A DNA stretch of 64,000 bases from JAIRMO01 sp046533115 (GCF_046533115.1 NZ_JAJQRC010000004.1:62001-126000), one strand, 5' to 3'; shown: positions 53,307 to 62,804, counted from the first letter of the stretch. The notes: generated by a model not told the origin, from the sequence alone. Made by a program: numbers and translations.

Positions 53307-54329
53307 GTGCGGATCCTGACGGTCTCTGATTTTGATATCGCCCTGGCGGCGGAAGCCCTGAGATCCGGGCGCTTGGTCGCCTTTCCGACGGAAACCGTCT
53401 ACGGTCTGGGGGCCGACGGGTTTAACCCCGCGGCCCTGGCACGGGTGTTTGAGGTTAAAAACCGGCCCCGCTTTGATCCCCTGATCATCCACATCGCCCG
53501 GGTGGAAGGGCTGGAACTGGCGGCGGACCTGGAACTTCTGGAGGGGGAGGCCCGGAGAAAAACCGACCTGCTCTGTGAAAAGCTCTGGCCCGGGCCTTTG
53601 ACCCTGATCCTTCCCAAAAGGCGGGAAATTCCGGAACTTGCCACCGCGGGGCTTGCCACCGTGGCGGTCCGGCTGCCGGATCACCCGGCGGCCCAAAAAC
53701 TCATCGCCCTATCCACCGGGGCGGTGGCCGCCCCCAGCGCCAACCCCTTCGGCCGTCTTAGTCCCACCAGGGCGGAACATGTCCGGGACCAGCTGGGGGA
53801 CCGGGTAGACCTGATCCTGGACGGGGGCCGGACCAGGGTTGGGGTAGAGTCCACCGTCCTGGACATGACCGGCCCTTCCCCCCGGATCCTCCGCCCCGGG
53901 GGCGTCCCCCAAGAGCGGATCGAGGCCCTTATCGGGCCGGTAGCCCCCCCCCAAGAAACGGAAGGCCCGGTCAACGCTCCGGGGCAACTCAAAAGCCACT
54001 ATGCCCCCCGTACCCCCCTCACCCTATATGAAAAGGATGCAATGATCGCCTTGGATTTTGATCCCCGGGGGGCCTGCCTTTTCTTTGACGGAGCCTCCCG
54101 GGACCGGTGGCTTCAGGGGCAGCGGGACCTTCCCGGATCCGGCCCGTTCCCCGGAATTCGGGTCCTTTCCGAGGAGGGGAATACCACGGAGGCCGCGGCC
54201 AATCTCTTTGATACCCTCCACGAGCTGGACCGGCTGGGCTTTTCCCGGATTAGGGCGGAGGAAGCCCCCCCCTCGGGGCTGGGACCGGCCATTAATGACC
54301 GCCTTTGCAAAGCCGCGGCCCGAGAATAG
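53307..54329 (+). CDS. L-threonylcarbamoyladenylate synthase (Sua5)
   Basis: Makes threonylcarbamoyl-AMP for the t6A modification of tRNAs. The YrdC domain (about 1-200) has FPTETVYGLGAD, KNRPRFDPLIIHI, LWPGPLTLIL, VAVRLPDHP, APSANPFGRLSPT. The C-terminal Sua5 domain begins at PGQLKSHYAPRTPL. GTG 53307 is chosen: GGGGG lies 5-6 nt upstream; a TTG one codon earlier is possible. The partner t6A genes (tsaB, tsaD, tsaE) are not in the window. Confidence 0.95.
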   Translation: MRILTVSDFDIALAAEALRSGRLVAFPTETVYGLGADGFNPAALARVFEVKNRPRFDPLIIHIARVEGLELAADLELLEGEARRKTDLLCEKLWPGPLTLILPKRREIPELATAGLATVAVRLPDHPAAQKLIALSTGAVAAPSANPFGRLSPTRAEHVRDQLGDRVDLILDGGRTRVGVESTVLDMTGPSPRILRPGGVPQERIEALIGPVAPPQETEGPVNAPGQLKSHYAPRTPLTLYEKDAMIALDFDPRGACLFFDGASRDRWLQGQRDLPGSGPFPGIRVLSEEGNTTEAAANLFDTLHELDRLGFSRIRAEEAPPSGLGPAINDRLCKAAARE

Positions 54330-54407
54330 CCGGTACCGCGTAAGCAGCCCCGATAATCGGGATTTTTGCGGCATCAAGCGCAAAAAATCCACCAGTGCAA
54401 CAGGCTG

Positions 54408-55229
54408 CTAGGTATGGGCCGCCGGGTCTTGAGAAGCATCCATGCCCGGGGGAATCTCGAAGACCCCCTCCAGAATATGCTTGGGCCGGTAGGGAAATCG
54501 GGGAATATCCGCCATCTTGGTGACCCCCGAAAGGACCAGGACCGTCTCGATTTCCGCTTCCACCCCGGCAACTATGTCCGTATCCATGCGGTCCCCGATA
54601 ATAACCGTTTCTTCCCGCTTTGCGTTGAGCCTTCGCAGGCCGTGCCGCATCATCAGGGGATTGGGCTTCCCCACAAAATAGGCCTTGGTCTCGGTGGACA
54701 GTTCTATGGGGGCCACCAGGGAACCGCAGGCCGGAACTATCCCCCCTTCCACCGGCCCGGTTAGATCCGGGTTGGTACCGATCAATCGGGCTCCCCCAAA
54801 AACCAGTTTGACCGCCCGTTCCAGAGCCTCCAGACTGTACCCCCTACCCTCCCCCACTACCACATAATCGGGATTCACGTTATTCATGGTGAACCCCGCG
54901 TCGTATAGGGCCTGGATCAGCCCCGGTTCCCCGATGACGTAGACGGAACCACCCGGTTTTTGGGAGGCCAGGAACCCCGCCGTGGCCAGGGCGCTGGTAT
55001 AAAAATGTTCCGGGTCCACGATGATCCCCAGCCGGGCAAGCTTCTGGGACAGTTCCAGGGGGGAGCGTTCACTGGAATTGGTCAAAAAGAGAAAGGCCTT
55101 GTTACTGTGGGTTAGCCACTCCACAAAATCCACCGCCCCGGGAAGAACCATATTTCCATGGTAGATCACCCCGTCCATGTCGATAATAAAGGCCCGTTTG
55201 GACCTGATATATTCCAGATCGTTTTCCAT
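54408..55229 (-). CDS. HAD-superfamily phosphatase (NagD type)
   Basis: Predicted sugar-phosphate or nucleotide phosphatase. It has the nucleophile motif IIDMDGVIYHG, motif II FLTNSS, and motif III/IV VGKPNPLMM with GDRMDTDIVAG. Its C2 cap domain, as in NagD, lies between. The TGPVEGG region is typical. Length 273 residues. The ATG lies six bases after a TATAGT -10 element, so it is a leaderless candidate. Divergent from the hemerythrin gene. Confidence 0.9.
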   Translation of the reverse strand: MENDLEYIRSKRAFIIDMDGVIYHGNMVLPGAVDFVEWLTHSNKAFLFLTNSSERSPLELSQKLARLGIIVDPEHFYTSALATAGFLASQKPGGSVYVIGEPGLIQALYDAGFTMNNVNPDYVVVGEGRGYSLEALERAVKLVFGGARLIGTNPDLTGPVEGGIVPACGSLVAPIELSTETKAYFVGKPNPLMMRHGLRRLNAKREETVIIGDRMDTDIVAGVEAEIETVLVLSGVTKMADIPRFPYRPKHILEGVFEIPPGMDASQDPAAHT

Positions 55230-55235
55230 GCTTCA

Positions 55236-55241
55236 ACTATA
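55236..55241 (-). promoter_or_regulatory. -10 element abutting the HAD phosphatase start (leaderless candidate)
   Basis: On the minus strand TATAGT lies at 55236-55241, exactly six bases before ATG 55229. The -35 is poor (GTTACA at 17 nt or TTACAA at 16 nt). No Shine-Dalgarno is visible. Confidence 0.5.
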
Positions 55242-55323
55242 GCCTATTTTTTAAGGATTGTAACTATTGTTATATTTTTATATCTTATAGAAGAAGCTGC
55301 AAAGTCCTATGATGAGGCAGGGT

Positions 55324-55761
55324 ATGAGTGATAATATTATTGTTGAATGGGATGATCGGTATTTAATCGGTATTCCCCTGATAGATGAGCAGCATAAAGA
55401 ACTTATCCGGTTGACCAATAATCTTTACGAGAGCTGTCTCCAGGGAGACGAAGCGGCCCGGGAGAACTTTAGGATCGCGATCCAGGGAACAGTGGATTAT
55501 GTAAAGTTCCATTTCGGCGCGGAAGAGCAGATTCTGAAAAATGTCAATTACCCTGAATTTACGGCCCATAAGAAGCAACACGAGGAATTTGTCAGACAGG
55601 TGCTGGAGGAGGTTAAAAATTTTGAGGAGGGTAAAAAATTCGTCCCCAATATTTTTGTCCGTTTCCTCCGGGATTGGATCCTGACCCATATTGCCATGGT
55701 GGATAAAAAATATGCCGAATATATTATAAATCTCAAAAAAAATGGCGGGTTGAAAATATAA
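55324..55761 (+). CDS. Bacteriohemerythrin
   Basis: A non-heme diiron oxygen-binding protein, 145 residues. The iron ligands lie in the expected order: IPLIDEQHKEL (His and partner), HFGAEEQIL (His, Glu), HKKQHEEF (His, His), and WILTHIAMVDKKY (His, Asp). Probably stores or senses oxygen in an anaerobe. The start MSDNIIVEW at 55324 follows a GAGGCAGGG; an ATG at 55309 adds five residues. A -10 TATCTT at about 55284 provides the promoter. Confidence 0.93.
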   Translation: MSDNIIVEWDDRYLIGIPLIDEQHKELIRLTNNLYESCLQGDEAARENFRIAIQGTVDYVKFHFGAEEQILKNVNYPEFTAHKKQHEEFVRQVLEEVKNFEEGKKFVPNIFVRFLRDWILTHIAMVDKKYAEYIINLKKNGGLKI

Positions 55762-55823
55762 GCTCATAGGCGGAGCGTACGGAGGGTAGTATACCCCCTA
55801 TTCCAATAATACCGAGGTTTCTC

Positions 55824-57785
55824 ATGATAGTGGTTTTGTCCCAGGGTGTTTCGGTTCATGATAAGGAAATGGTTCGGATATATTTAAAGGACCGGGGCTT
55901 TAGCCTCCGGGAACAGGCCCTGGGGGAAGATGAGATCATCGCTGCCTCGGGGAAGGGGGTGGTGGATATCCGGGAACTCAGCCTGCTGCCCGGAGTTGAA
56001 CGGGTGGCGGCAACCTCCAAACCCTATGAATTGGCCTCCCGGGAAACCAAGGCCGAGGATACCATTGTGAGCGTGGGGGGAGCGGCGCAGTCCACCGGCC
56101 TGGTAAAAATCGGCGGCTCCCGGATTTCGGTGATCGCCGGTCCCTGCGCCGTGGAAAGCCGGGAGCAGATCATGGAAACCGCCGCCATGGTCCGGGAATC
56201 CGGGGCGGTGATCCTCCGGGGAGGGGCGTTTAAGCCCCGGACCAGCCCCTATGCCTTCCAGGGTCTGGGAATGAAGGGCCTGGAATACATGAAAGCCGCG
56301 GGAGAAGCCCAGGGTATGCCCATTGTGACCGAAGTGGTTTCCCCGGAACTGGCGGTCCAGATGAAGGATATCACCGATATGTTCCAGATTGGCGCCCGGA
56401 ATATGCAAAACTATGAATTACTGAAAAAAGTCGGCTCCCTGGGGAAGCCGGTACTGCTTAAACGGGGCCCTTCGGCGACCATTGAGGAATGGCTCCTCTC
56501 CGCCGAATACCTTTTGGCTTCGGGTACCCAGGATGTGGTCCTCTGCGAACGGGGGATCCGGACCTTTGAAACCTATACCCGGAATACCCTGGATATTTCC
56601 GCCATCCCCGTGGTCAAGGCCCTTTCCCACCTGCCGGTAATCGTGGATCCCAGTCACGCGGTAGGTATCCGGGCCAAGGTAAGTTCCGCAGGGCTGGCCG
56701 CCATAGCCGCCGGGGCCGACGGTCTGACCATAGAGGTTCACCCCCGGCCGGACGAAGCCCTTTCCGACGGCCCCCAATCCCTCTACCCGGAACAATTTGA
56801 ACGGCTCATGCGGGATATTGAAGCCCTGGCCCCAGTGGTGGGAAAGGAACTGCTTCGGACACCCCTGCCTTCCCATGGAGGAGGGGCCCATCATACCGAG
56901 ATCCTGACAAAAGCGGGGGATAGCGAGGAGCGGGGGGATATTCCCGCGGCCTTCTCCGGGGAAAGCGGCGCCTTTGCCGAACAGGCCTTGATGAGGGTCT
57001 TCGGCGAAGAGGCTTCCCGGCTGCGATGTCCCTCCTTTCGGGCGGTTTTTGACGCGGTGCTGGATGGTTCCGCCATGGCCGGGATAGTGCCCGTGGAAAA
57101 CAGCCTGGCCGGTTCGGTCCACGAGAATTACGACCTCTTTCTACGTTACCCGGATATCGCTATTGTGGGGGAATTAAAACTCAGGATAGTCCACTGCCTT
57201 ATCGGGGATGAAAAAGCCGATCTTGATACCATAAAAATAGTCCGCAGCCACCCCCAGGGCTTTGCCCAATGCCGGGATTTTCTGGACAAATATCCCCACT
57301 GGCAGCTTGAGGCCTGTAACGATACCGCCACCGCGGTAGCTTCCATTGCCCGGGAAGGGGCAACCAAGGTAGCGGCTATCGCCGGGGAAGCCGCCGCCAA
57401 GATCCACGGCCTCAAGGTGCTCAGGATGGGGATCGAGACCAATCCCTTAAACTACACCCGGTTTGTTATTATTACCCGGAGAATAGGGGACAAGGTCTCC
57501 GTCCCCCCCAGTTTAGGTTCGGAACCCCCCAATAAGGCTTCCCTGGTTTTTTCAGTTCCCGATACCCCGGGCTCTCTTTTTGCCTGCCTCAAAATCATGA
57601 GCGAACGGGGGATCAATCTATCCAAGCTGGAATCCCGGCCCATCCAGGGACAACCCTGGCGTTATCTCTTCTATGTGGACGTGAACATCCCCGAGTCCGA
57701 GGGGACCTTTGATCCGGCCATTGAGGAATTAAAAACAAAAACCGAAGATTTCCGTTTTCTGGGGGTGTACCGGGGCTCACTGTAG
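55824..57785 (+). CDS. Fused DAHP synthase (type Ib) - prephenate dehydratase - ACT domain
   Basis: One 653-residue protein combines the first and a late enzyme of phenylalanine synthesis. Residues 1-70 are the ferredoxin-like regulatory domain; 75-345 the DAHP synthase TIM barrel (VIAGPCAVES, GGAFKPRTSPYAFQGLG, LLKRGPSATIEEWL, VDPSHAVG); 370-560 prephenate dehydratase (AFSGESGAFAEQAL, VPVENSLAGSVHENYD, catalytic NYTRF); 565-653 an ACT domain (SVPDTPGSLFACLKIMSERGINLSKLESRP) that should bind Phe. Type Ib DAHP synthases are commonly fused to chorismate mutase; this fusion to dehydratase is unusual. Phe feedback could control both activities. GAGG precedes the ATG by 6 nt. Confidence 0.92.
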   Translation: MIVVLSQGVSVHDKEMVRIYLKDRGFSLREQALGEDEIIAASGKGVVDIRELSLLPGVERVAATSKPYELASRETKAEDTIVSVGGAAQSTGLVKIGGSRISVIAGPCAVESREQIMETAAMVRESGAVILRGGAFKPRTSPYAFQGLGMKGLEYMKAAGEAQGMPIVTEVVSPELAVQMKDITDMFQIGARNMQNYELLKKVGSLGKPVLLKRGPSATIEEWLLSAEYLLASGTQDVVLCERGIRTFETYTRNTLDISAIPVVKALSHLPVIVDPSHAVGIRAKVSSAGLAAIAAGADGLTIEVHPRPDEALSDGPQSLYPEQFERLMRDIEALAPVVGKELLRTPLPSHGGGAHHTEILTKAGDSEERGDIPAAFSGESGAFAEQALMRVFGEEASRLRCPSFRAVFDAVLDGSAMAGIVPVENSLAGSVHENYDLFLRYPDIAIVGELKLRIVHCLIGDEKADLDTIKIVRSHPQGFAQCRDFLDKYPHWQLEACNDTATAVASIAREGATKVAAIAGEAAAKIHGLKVLRMGIETNPLNYTRFVIITRRIGDKVSVPPSLGSEPPNKASLVFSVPDTPGSLFACLKIMSERGINLSKLESRPIQGQPWRYLFYVDVNIPESEGTFDPAIEELKTKTEDFRFLGVYRGSL

Positions 57786-57837
57786 GGGCCGGCCGCCTGA
57801 ACACGGCGGAGTTCTGTTTTTTTTAAGGAGGAAGATT

Positions 57838-59079
57838 ATGTTCACCTGTGATAAGGACCGGGTAAAGGATAAAATTGAAACCTTTGCCCAATTCGGAGCC
57901 ACCAGCCGGGGGGGAATAACCCGGTTTTCCCTGTCCAAAGAGGCGGTTCAGGCCAGGAATGAGTTCGTTAAGCGGATGAAGGCCCTTAAAATTAAGGTTT
58001 TTACCGATGATCTGGCCAATATGTATGCCACGGTTCCGGGGTCTGATCCGGCGCTGCCCGGTATTGTTATGGCCTCCCACCTGGATTCGGTGAGGAACGG
58101 CGGCAACTATGACGGGGTCCTCGGGGTGATCGCCGCCATGGAGGTGGCGGAGACCATGGTACGGGATAAAATTCCCCATCGCCGCCCCTTTACCGCCATG
58201 GTCTGGACCAATGAGGAGGGCTCCCGCTATCCTCCGGCAATGATGAGTTCCGGTATCCTCTGTGGAAAATTTGAAAAGGAGACCATGCTCCTGTCCAAAA
58301 GCCCCGAGGGGAAAACCTTTGGGGAGGCCCTGGGGGATAGCGGTTTTGTGGGGGACCAGGCCAACCGGCTTAATTCCCGGGATTACACCATGATGCTGGA
58401 ACTCCATATTGAGCAGGGGCCTATTCTGGAGGCTAAAAAAAAACAGATCGGTGTGGTGGAGGGGGTCTTGGGTATGGTAAACTACCGGATAAGTACCCAT
58501 GGGCAGGCGGATCATGCGGGGACTACCCCCATGTCCTACCGGAAGGACGCCCTTCTGGCCGCTGCGGACACCATTAAATACCTCCATATCGAATTAGACA
58601 AACTGGATAAGCATCTCGTGTATACTACGGGAGAACTGGTGGTTCACCCTTGTGTTCATACGGTTATCCCCGATTATGTAGAGTTTTCCCTGGATGCCCG
58701 TCACCGGGATCCGGAGGTAATGAAACAGGTGGTCAAGGTGATCAAAGGCCTCCCCAAAAAGATGGATAAATGTACGGTAAGCTACCGGGAAGCCTGGGCC
58801 CGAAAAACGGTCTACTTTAACCGGAAACTGGTAACTATCGTCGAAAAAAATGCCAAGGATCTGGGGTATTCCGCCATGAAGATCTACAGCGGGGCGGGAC
58901 ACGATGCCCAGTACGTAGCGGAGCTGATCCCCACCACCATGATCTTTGTACCCAGTAAAGGCGGCCACAGCCACTGCGAGGAGGAGTTTACCTCGGTGGA
59001 CGAGGCATGGCAAGGTATCAACGTGGCCCTGAATACGGTTCTGGAGGCGGACGCTAAATCCCCGGATTCTGCGGACTAA
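57838..59079 (+). CDS. M20-family N-carbamoyl-amino acid hydrolase / allantoate amidohydrolase-like
   Basis: A dinuclear-metal hydrolase, 413 residues. Metal ligands are His in SHLDSV, Asp in NYDGVLGV, Glu-Glu in TNEEGSR, His in LHIEQGP, and His in the C-terminal HSHCEEEF. The dimerisation domain lies in the middle, and GAGHDAQYVA carries the usual catalytic loop. The family hydrolyses N-carbamoyl amino acids, allantoate or ureidoglycolate; the exact substrate is not readable. GGAGG lies 6 nt before the ATG. It is followed by an amidohydrolase and a symporter, suggesting nitrogen-compound catabolism. Confidence 0.88.
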   Translation: MFTCDKDRVKDKIETFAQFGATSRGGITRFSLSKEAVQARNEFVKRMKALKIKVFTDDLANMYATVPGSDPALPGIVMASHLDSVRNGGNYDGVLGVIAAMEVAETMVRDKIPHRRPFTAMVWTNEEGSRYPPAMMSSGILCGKFEKETMLLSKSPEGKTFGEALGDSGFVGDQANRLNSRDYTMMLELHIEQGPILEAKKKQIGVVEGVLGMVNYRISTHGQADHAGTTPMSYRKDALLAAADTIKYLHIELDKLDKHLVYTTGELVVHPCVHTVIPDYVEFSLDARHRDPEVMKQVVKVIKGLPKKMDKCTVSYREAWARKTVYFNRKLVTIVEKNAKDLGYSAMKIYSGAGHDAQYVAELIPTTMIFVPSKGGHSHCEEEFTSVDEAWQGINVALNTVLEADAKSPDSAD

Positions 59080-59358
59080 GCCCCCTAGAAGCAGCCGTAA
59101 TGCAGATTTTGTATAAAAAATGTATAAAAATGTAATTTTCGCTTGATTTTTTATATTTCATGTATTATTATACTTTTGTAATTCTTTCCGGTGTTTAGTG
59201 GACCTTTTTAAAAATCCAGTTTGTTTTGGAAAGGGCGGCCAACCTTAAAATTAGGCCGGCCCGTTTTCTCTCTAGGTTAAGGCTACCTTCCCGAAGCCAT
59301 AATTTGGGAAATGTCCTTGGACGGCGGAAATATCATTATCGTAAAGAAGGTTCCTGAT
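59080..59358 (+). promoter_or_regulatory. Leader with promoter and hairpin before the amidohydrolase gene
   Basis: TTGATT (59143-59148), 17-nt spacer and TATTAT (59166-59171) form a promoter. About 60-95 nt beyond the start a GC-rich inverted repeat, GGGCGGCC (59233-59240) with GGCCGGCCC (59254-59262), is followed by TTTTCTCTC. If transcribed from this promoter it would act as an attenuator-like terminator ahead of the gene; alternatively it ends transcripts of the upstream hydrolase. A tandem TGTATAAAAA repeat lies at 59110-59135. No gene is seen. Confidence 0.5.
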
Positions 59359-60972
59359 ATGTTCTACGCGGATACGATTTTTATTAACGGAAATATCTAT
59401 ACCCTGGATGACGATAATCCCCGGGCCCGGGCGCTGGCCCTGTGGAAGGGGGAATTTCTGGCGGCGGGAGATGAAGAGGGTTGTGAGGTTTTTAAAGGAC
59501 CGGATACCAGGGTTATCGACCTTGAGGGAAGGACGGTCCTGCCTGGTTTTAACGATACCCATTGCCACCTCTTATCCCTCCGGGGACAGCAGTTGTTACA
59601 GTTGGACTGTTCTTCCGGTAAGGTAAAATCCATAGACGATATTCTGGAGCTCGTTAAAAAAGCAGTGGAAACCACCCCCAAAGGACAGTGGATCCTGGCC
59701 GGTTCCCTGGATCCGGCGAAGCTGGCGGAAAAACGCCCCCCTACCCGATTGGAGTTGGATAGGGTTGCCCCCCAGCATCCGGTCCATATCCGGGCCCAGT
59801 CCTGTCACATGGGCGTAGTCAACAGCCGGGGATTTTCCCTGGCGGGGATCACCGCTGATACCCCCAATCCCCCGGGTGGGGAATTTGAAAAGGACAGCCG
59901 GGGGGAGCTGACCGGTATTTGTAAAGAAGAGGCCCATTTCCTTTTTGTTACCGGTATGGGCGGCGGTACCAGCTTTGTGCCCTCCTACACCCCGGAACAG
60001 TACCTGAAAGCCCTGGAACTCGCCTGTAAGGAGTATAACCGTTACGGGATCACCAGTGTGGGGGATGCCCTGATCAATCCCCCGGAGATCCGGGCCTATA
60101 CCCAGGCGTATAACACGGGAACTTTGACGGTTCGGGTGTATATGATCGTCCTGGATATTAACCTCCCCCTGATAAAACAACTGGGCCTTTCCAGCGGATT
60201 CGGCAACGAATGGGTCAGGATGGGGGGGATCAAGAGTTTTGTGGACGGCGCTATCGCGGGGCATACCGCCTGGGTCAGTGAGCCCTACCTTAACCGGCCG
60301 GATTATTACGGGATCCCTACCAAAACCCCGGAGGAAATAGAGGCCCTGGTCATGGATGCTCACGGGGCAGGGCTGCAGATGGAGATCCACGCCAATGGGG
60401 ACCGGGCCATCGAGATGGTTTTGGATGCCTATGAAAAGGCCCAGGAACGGATCCCCCGGCGGGATCCCCGGCACCGGATCGCCCATTGTACGGTGGTGAA
60501 CGATAAAATTTTGGAAAGAATTAAGCGCCTGGGGGTAGTGGTTTGCCCCTTTGTCTCCTATGTGTGGGAACACGGCGATAAGATGGGGCCCTATGGGAAC
60601 CGCATCGAAAGGATGTTTGCCCATCGTTCCTTTCTGGACCGGAGAATTCCCGTGGGGGCAAGTTCGGATAACCCCTGTGGGACCCAGCACCCCTATCAGG
60701 CATTGCAGGCCATGGTAACCCGGGTCAGTAGTACCGGGGAAGCCCTGGGCTTAAGCCAGAAAATAAGCCTGGAAGAGGCCCTTAAAATCTATACCCAGGG
60801 AAGCGCCTATGCCACCTTTGAGGAAAACCGGAAGGGAAAGCTCAAAACCGGTATGCTCGCTGATTTTATCGTTGTCTCCCAGGATCCCTTTACCATCGAT
60901 CCCTTTGGCTTACATGAATTACAGACCCTCCAGACCTATGTGGGCGGCAAGCTGGTTTATAATGCCCTGTAA
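59359..60972 (+). CDS. Amidohydrolase (YtcJ-like, metal-dependent)
   Basis: A 537-residue amidohydrolase-superfamily enzyme. Metal ligands: GFNDTHCHL near the N-terminus, and later EIHANGDRAIEM, HRIAHCTVVND and GASSDNPCGTQHPY (Asp). It closely follows the YtcJ family, which hydrolyses unknown amide or imide substrates. ATG 59359 has AAGAAGG 8 nt upstream and begins the first beta strand; the longer frame from 59311 is possible. Its neighbours are a carbamoyl hydrolase and a symporter. Confidence 0.88.
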   Translation: MFYADTIFINGNIYTLDDDNPRARALALWKGEFLAAGDEEGCEVFKGPDTRVIDLEGRTVLPGFNDTHCHLLSLRGQQLLQLDCSSGKVKSIDDILELVKKAVETTPKGQWILAGSLDPAKLAEKRPPTRLELDRVAPQHPVHIRAQSCHMGVVNSRGFSLAGITADTPNPPGGEFEKDSRGELTGICKEEAHFLFVTGMGGGTSFVPSYTPEQYLKALELACKEYNRYGITSVGDALINPPEIRAYTQAYNTGTLTVRVYMIVLDINLPLIKQLGLSSGFGNEWVRMGGIKSFVDGAIAGHTAWVSEPYLNRPDYYGIPTKTPEEIEALVMDAHGAGLQMEIHANGDRAIEMVLDAYEKAQERIPRRDPRHRIAHCTVVNDKILERIKRLGVVVCPFVSYVWEHGDKMGPYGNRIERMFAHRSFLDRRIPVGASSDNPCGTQHPYQALQAMVTRVSSTGEALGLSQKISLEEALKIYTQGSAYATFEENRKGKLKTGMLADFIVVSQDPFTIDPFGLHELQTLQTYVGGKLVYNAL

Positions 60973-60990
60973 CAGGGGCTTAATAGAGAG

Positions 60991-61021
60991 GCGGCTTTAA
61001 ATTAACCGGGTTTAAAGCCGC
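60991..61021 (+). terminator. Perfect 11-bp hairpin after the amidohydrolase
   Basis: GCGGCTTTAAA (60991-61001) pairs perfectly with TTTAAAGCCGC (61011-61021). No T-run follows, so it may protect mRNA 3' ends or attenuate rather than act as a classic terminator. Confidence 0.5.
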
Positions 61022-61076
61022 TTCCGGGCGTAAAAGTTTTCCTAGAAAGCTTAATTTGAATGTTGGAGGTTACGGA

Positions 61077-61313
61077 ATGGAAAAAAGAGTTTATCCCGGC
61101 AGGATCTTGTTGTTTCTTTTAATTTTTATCGGTTTTTTGATAATGGAATTTCCCGGGGTTCTTTTCTTTAACAGAATAGATCCCATGATCTTCGGGCTGC
61201 CCTTCATCTATAGTTTTACCCTTATCATGTGGGTAGTTATGGTGGTTTTGATGTACATCGGCTACAAAACCAATTGGGGCAAGGGAAAAAATTTTACCGG
61301 AAAAGAAACTTAG
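61077..61313 (+). CDS. Small membrane protein, DUF3311-like, symporter partner
   Basis: The 78-residue protein has two hydrophobic helices (LLFLLIFIGFLIMEFPGVLFF and FTLIMWVVMVVLMYIGY), as in the DUF3311 family that is commonly encoded before sodium:solute symporters. ATG 61077 has GGAGG 7 nt upstream; the open frame from 61056 crosses it. It lies 9 nt before the symporter, as expected for a partner subunit. Function of the small subunit is not known. Confidence 0.85.
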   Translation: MEKRVYPGRILLFLLIFIGFLIMEFPGVLFFNRIDPMIFGLPFIYSFTLIMWVVMVVLMYIGYKTNWGKGKNFTGKET

Positions 61314-61322
61314 GAGGACCCT

Positions 61323-62804
61323 ATGCTGCAGAATGTTAGCGCGATAGTTATTTTAGGCTTGTTTATGTTCATCCCGTTGTGTATGGGGTTGGTAGCCAAT
61401 AAAAAGCTTCTACCCACCACCGAAGACTTTTTTGTTCAGGGCCGGACCATGGGATCGGTGGCGGTGTTTTTTACCGTGGCTGCTACCTGGTGGAGTGCCT
61501 TTGCCTTTTTAGGTTCCAACGGATATTTTTATGCCCAGGGGCCGGTCTACTGGACCGCGATTGCCTGGAATATCCTTTTTGGTTTCCTCTATTATATTAT
61601 CGGGAAACGGATATGGTTCTACGGCCATAAAAACAACTGTATTACCGCCAGTGATTTTTTCCGGAAACTCTACGGTTCCCCGGCACTGGCCAATTTGGTA
61701 GCCATCGTGATGCTGGTCTTTACTATTCCCTATCTCCAGATTCAGCTTACCGGCGGAGCTTATCTTATTGAGGTCGCTTCCGGCGGTCTTATCCCCTGGA
61801 AGATCGGTGGGCTCATCTTTTACGCGGTGATCATCGTGTATGTATGGGCCGGGGGACTGCGGGCGGTGGCGTGGACGGATATTTTTTACGGGGTCCTGTT
61901 ATTTTTTGGTATGGTCTTTGCGGGGTTCTACCTGGCGGCCAAGGTTGGGGGTGCCACGGCGCTTTTCCAGACCCTCAAACAAACGGCTCCGGAATCCCTG
62001 ACCCTGCCGGGTCCCAAGGGGACCTTTGGTCCTATGATGTGGGTCTCCATGTTCATCATTACCCCCCTGGGCTCCTTTATGGGACCCCAGCTTTGGACCC
62101 GGATGTACGCGGTGAAATCTTCCCGGCTCTTTAACATTATGCCCTTCCTCTTGAGTTTCGCGGCCATTGCGTACATCGGTTCCATGCTGGTGGGTAACAC
62201 CGGGATCGTGCTGGAACCGGGAGTGCAGGTGGCGGATCAGATCCTCCCCGTGATGCTTTTCAAATACGCCCCCTTTGCCCTGGCTGCCCTGATCTGCGCC
62301 GGTGGGGCCGCGGCGGCCATGTCCACCGCCAATTCCCAGATCCACTCCATGTCGGCGGTTTATACCGTGGATATTTACCAGCGGTATATCAATACCAAGG
62401 CGGATCATAAAAAATTGATCTTCATCGGCAGGCTGGCTATCCTGGTATTTGCCCTGATCGCCTATTTTATGTCCGTTTTTATCCCCGGCTTCCTGGTAAC
62501 CATAGGCCTGGTGGCCATGTCCGGTACCGCCCAGATCTTTGTACCCACCGTGGGTATCCTGTTCTGGAAACGTTCTACCTCGCCCGGGGCCATCGCAGGG
62601 CTTGTTGCGGGGGTGGCACTGATTTGCCTTTTCACCTTTGTTCCGGCGATTAAGGTCCCCTGGGGAATGCACTCGGGCCTGTTTTCGATTATCATCAACA
62701 CCGTCGTATTTATGGTGGTGAGCCTGCTAACGCCCCTCCGTTCCGGAGAAATTATTAAAGCCCACGAAGAACAGGAAACCGAATACGAGGAGAATTATTC
62801 CTAG
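61323..62804 (+). CDS. Sodium:solute symporter (SSS family)
   Basis: A 493-residue permease with about 13 membrane helices. The family landmarks are FTVAATWWSAFAFLGSNGYFY, the GGLRAVAWTDIFYG loop and AAAMSTANSQIHSMSAVYT (sodium site). The small DUF3311 partner upstream suggests a MctP-like subgroup (monocarboxylate or amino acid uptake). The genes before it encode hydrolases, so the cargo may be an amide or carbamoyl compound. AGGAGG lies 6 nt before the ATG. Confidence 0.92.
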   Translation: MLQNVSAIVILGLFMFIPLCMGLVANKKLLPTTEDFFVQGRTMGSVAVFFTVAATWWSAFAFLGSNGYFYAQGPVYWTAIAWNILFGFLYYIIGKRIWFYGHKNNCITASDFFRKLYGSPALANLVAIVMLVFTIPYLQIQLTGGAYLIEVASGGLIPWKIGGLIFYAVIIVYVWAGGLRAVAWTDIFYGVLLFFGMVFAGFYLAAKVGGATALFQTLKQTAPESLTLPGPKGTFGPMMWVSMFIITPLGSFMGPQLWTRMYAVKSSRLFNIMPFLLSFAAIAYIGSMLVGNTGIVLEPGVQVADQILPVMLFKYAPFALAALICAGGAAAAMSTANSQIHSMSAVYTVDIYQRYINTKADHKKLIFIGRLAILVFALIAYFMSVFIPGFLVTIGLVAMSGTAQIFVPTVGILFWKRSTSPGAIAGLVAGVALICLFTFVPAIKVPWGMHSGLFSIIINTVVFMVVSLLTPLRSGEIIKAHEEQETEYEENYS

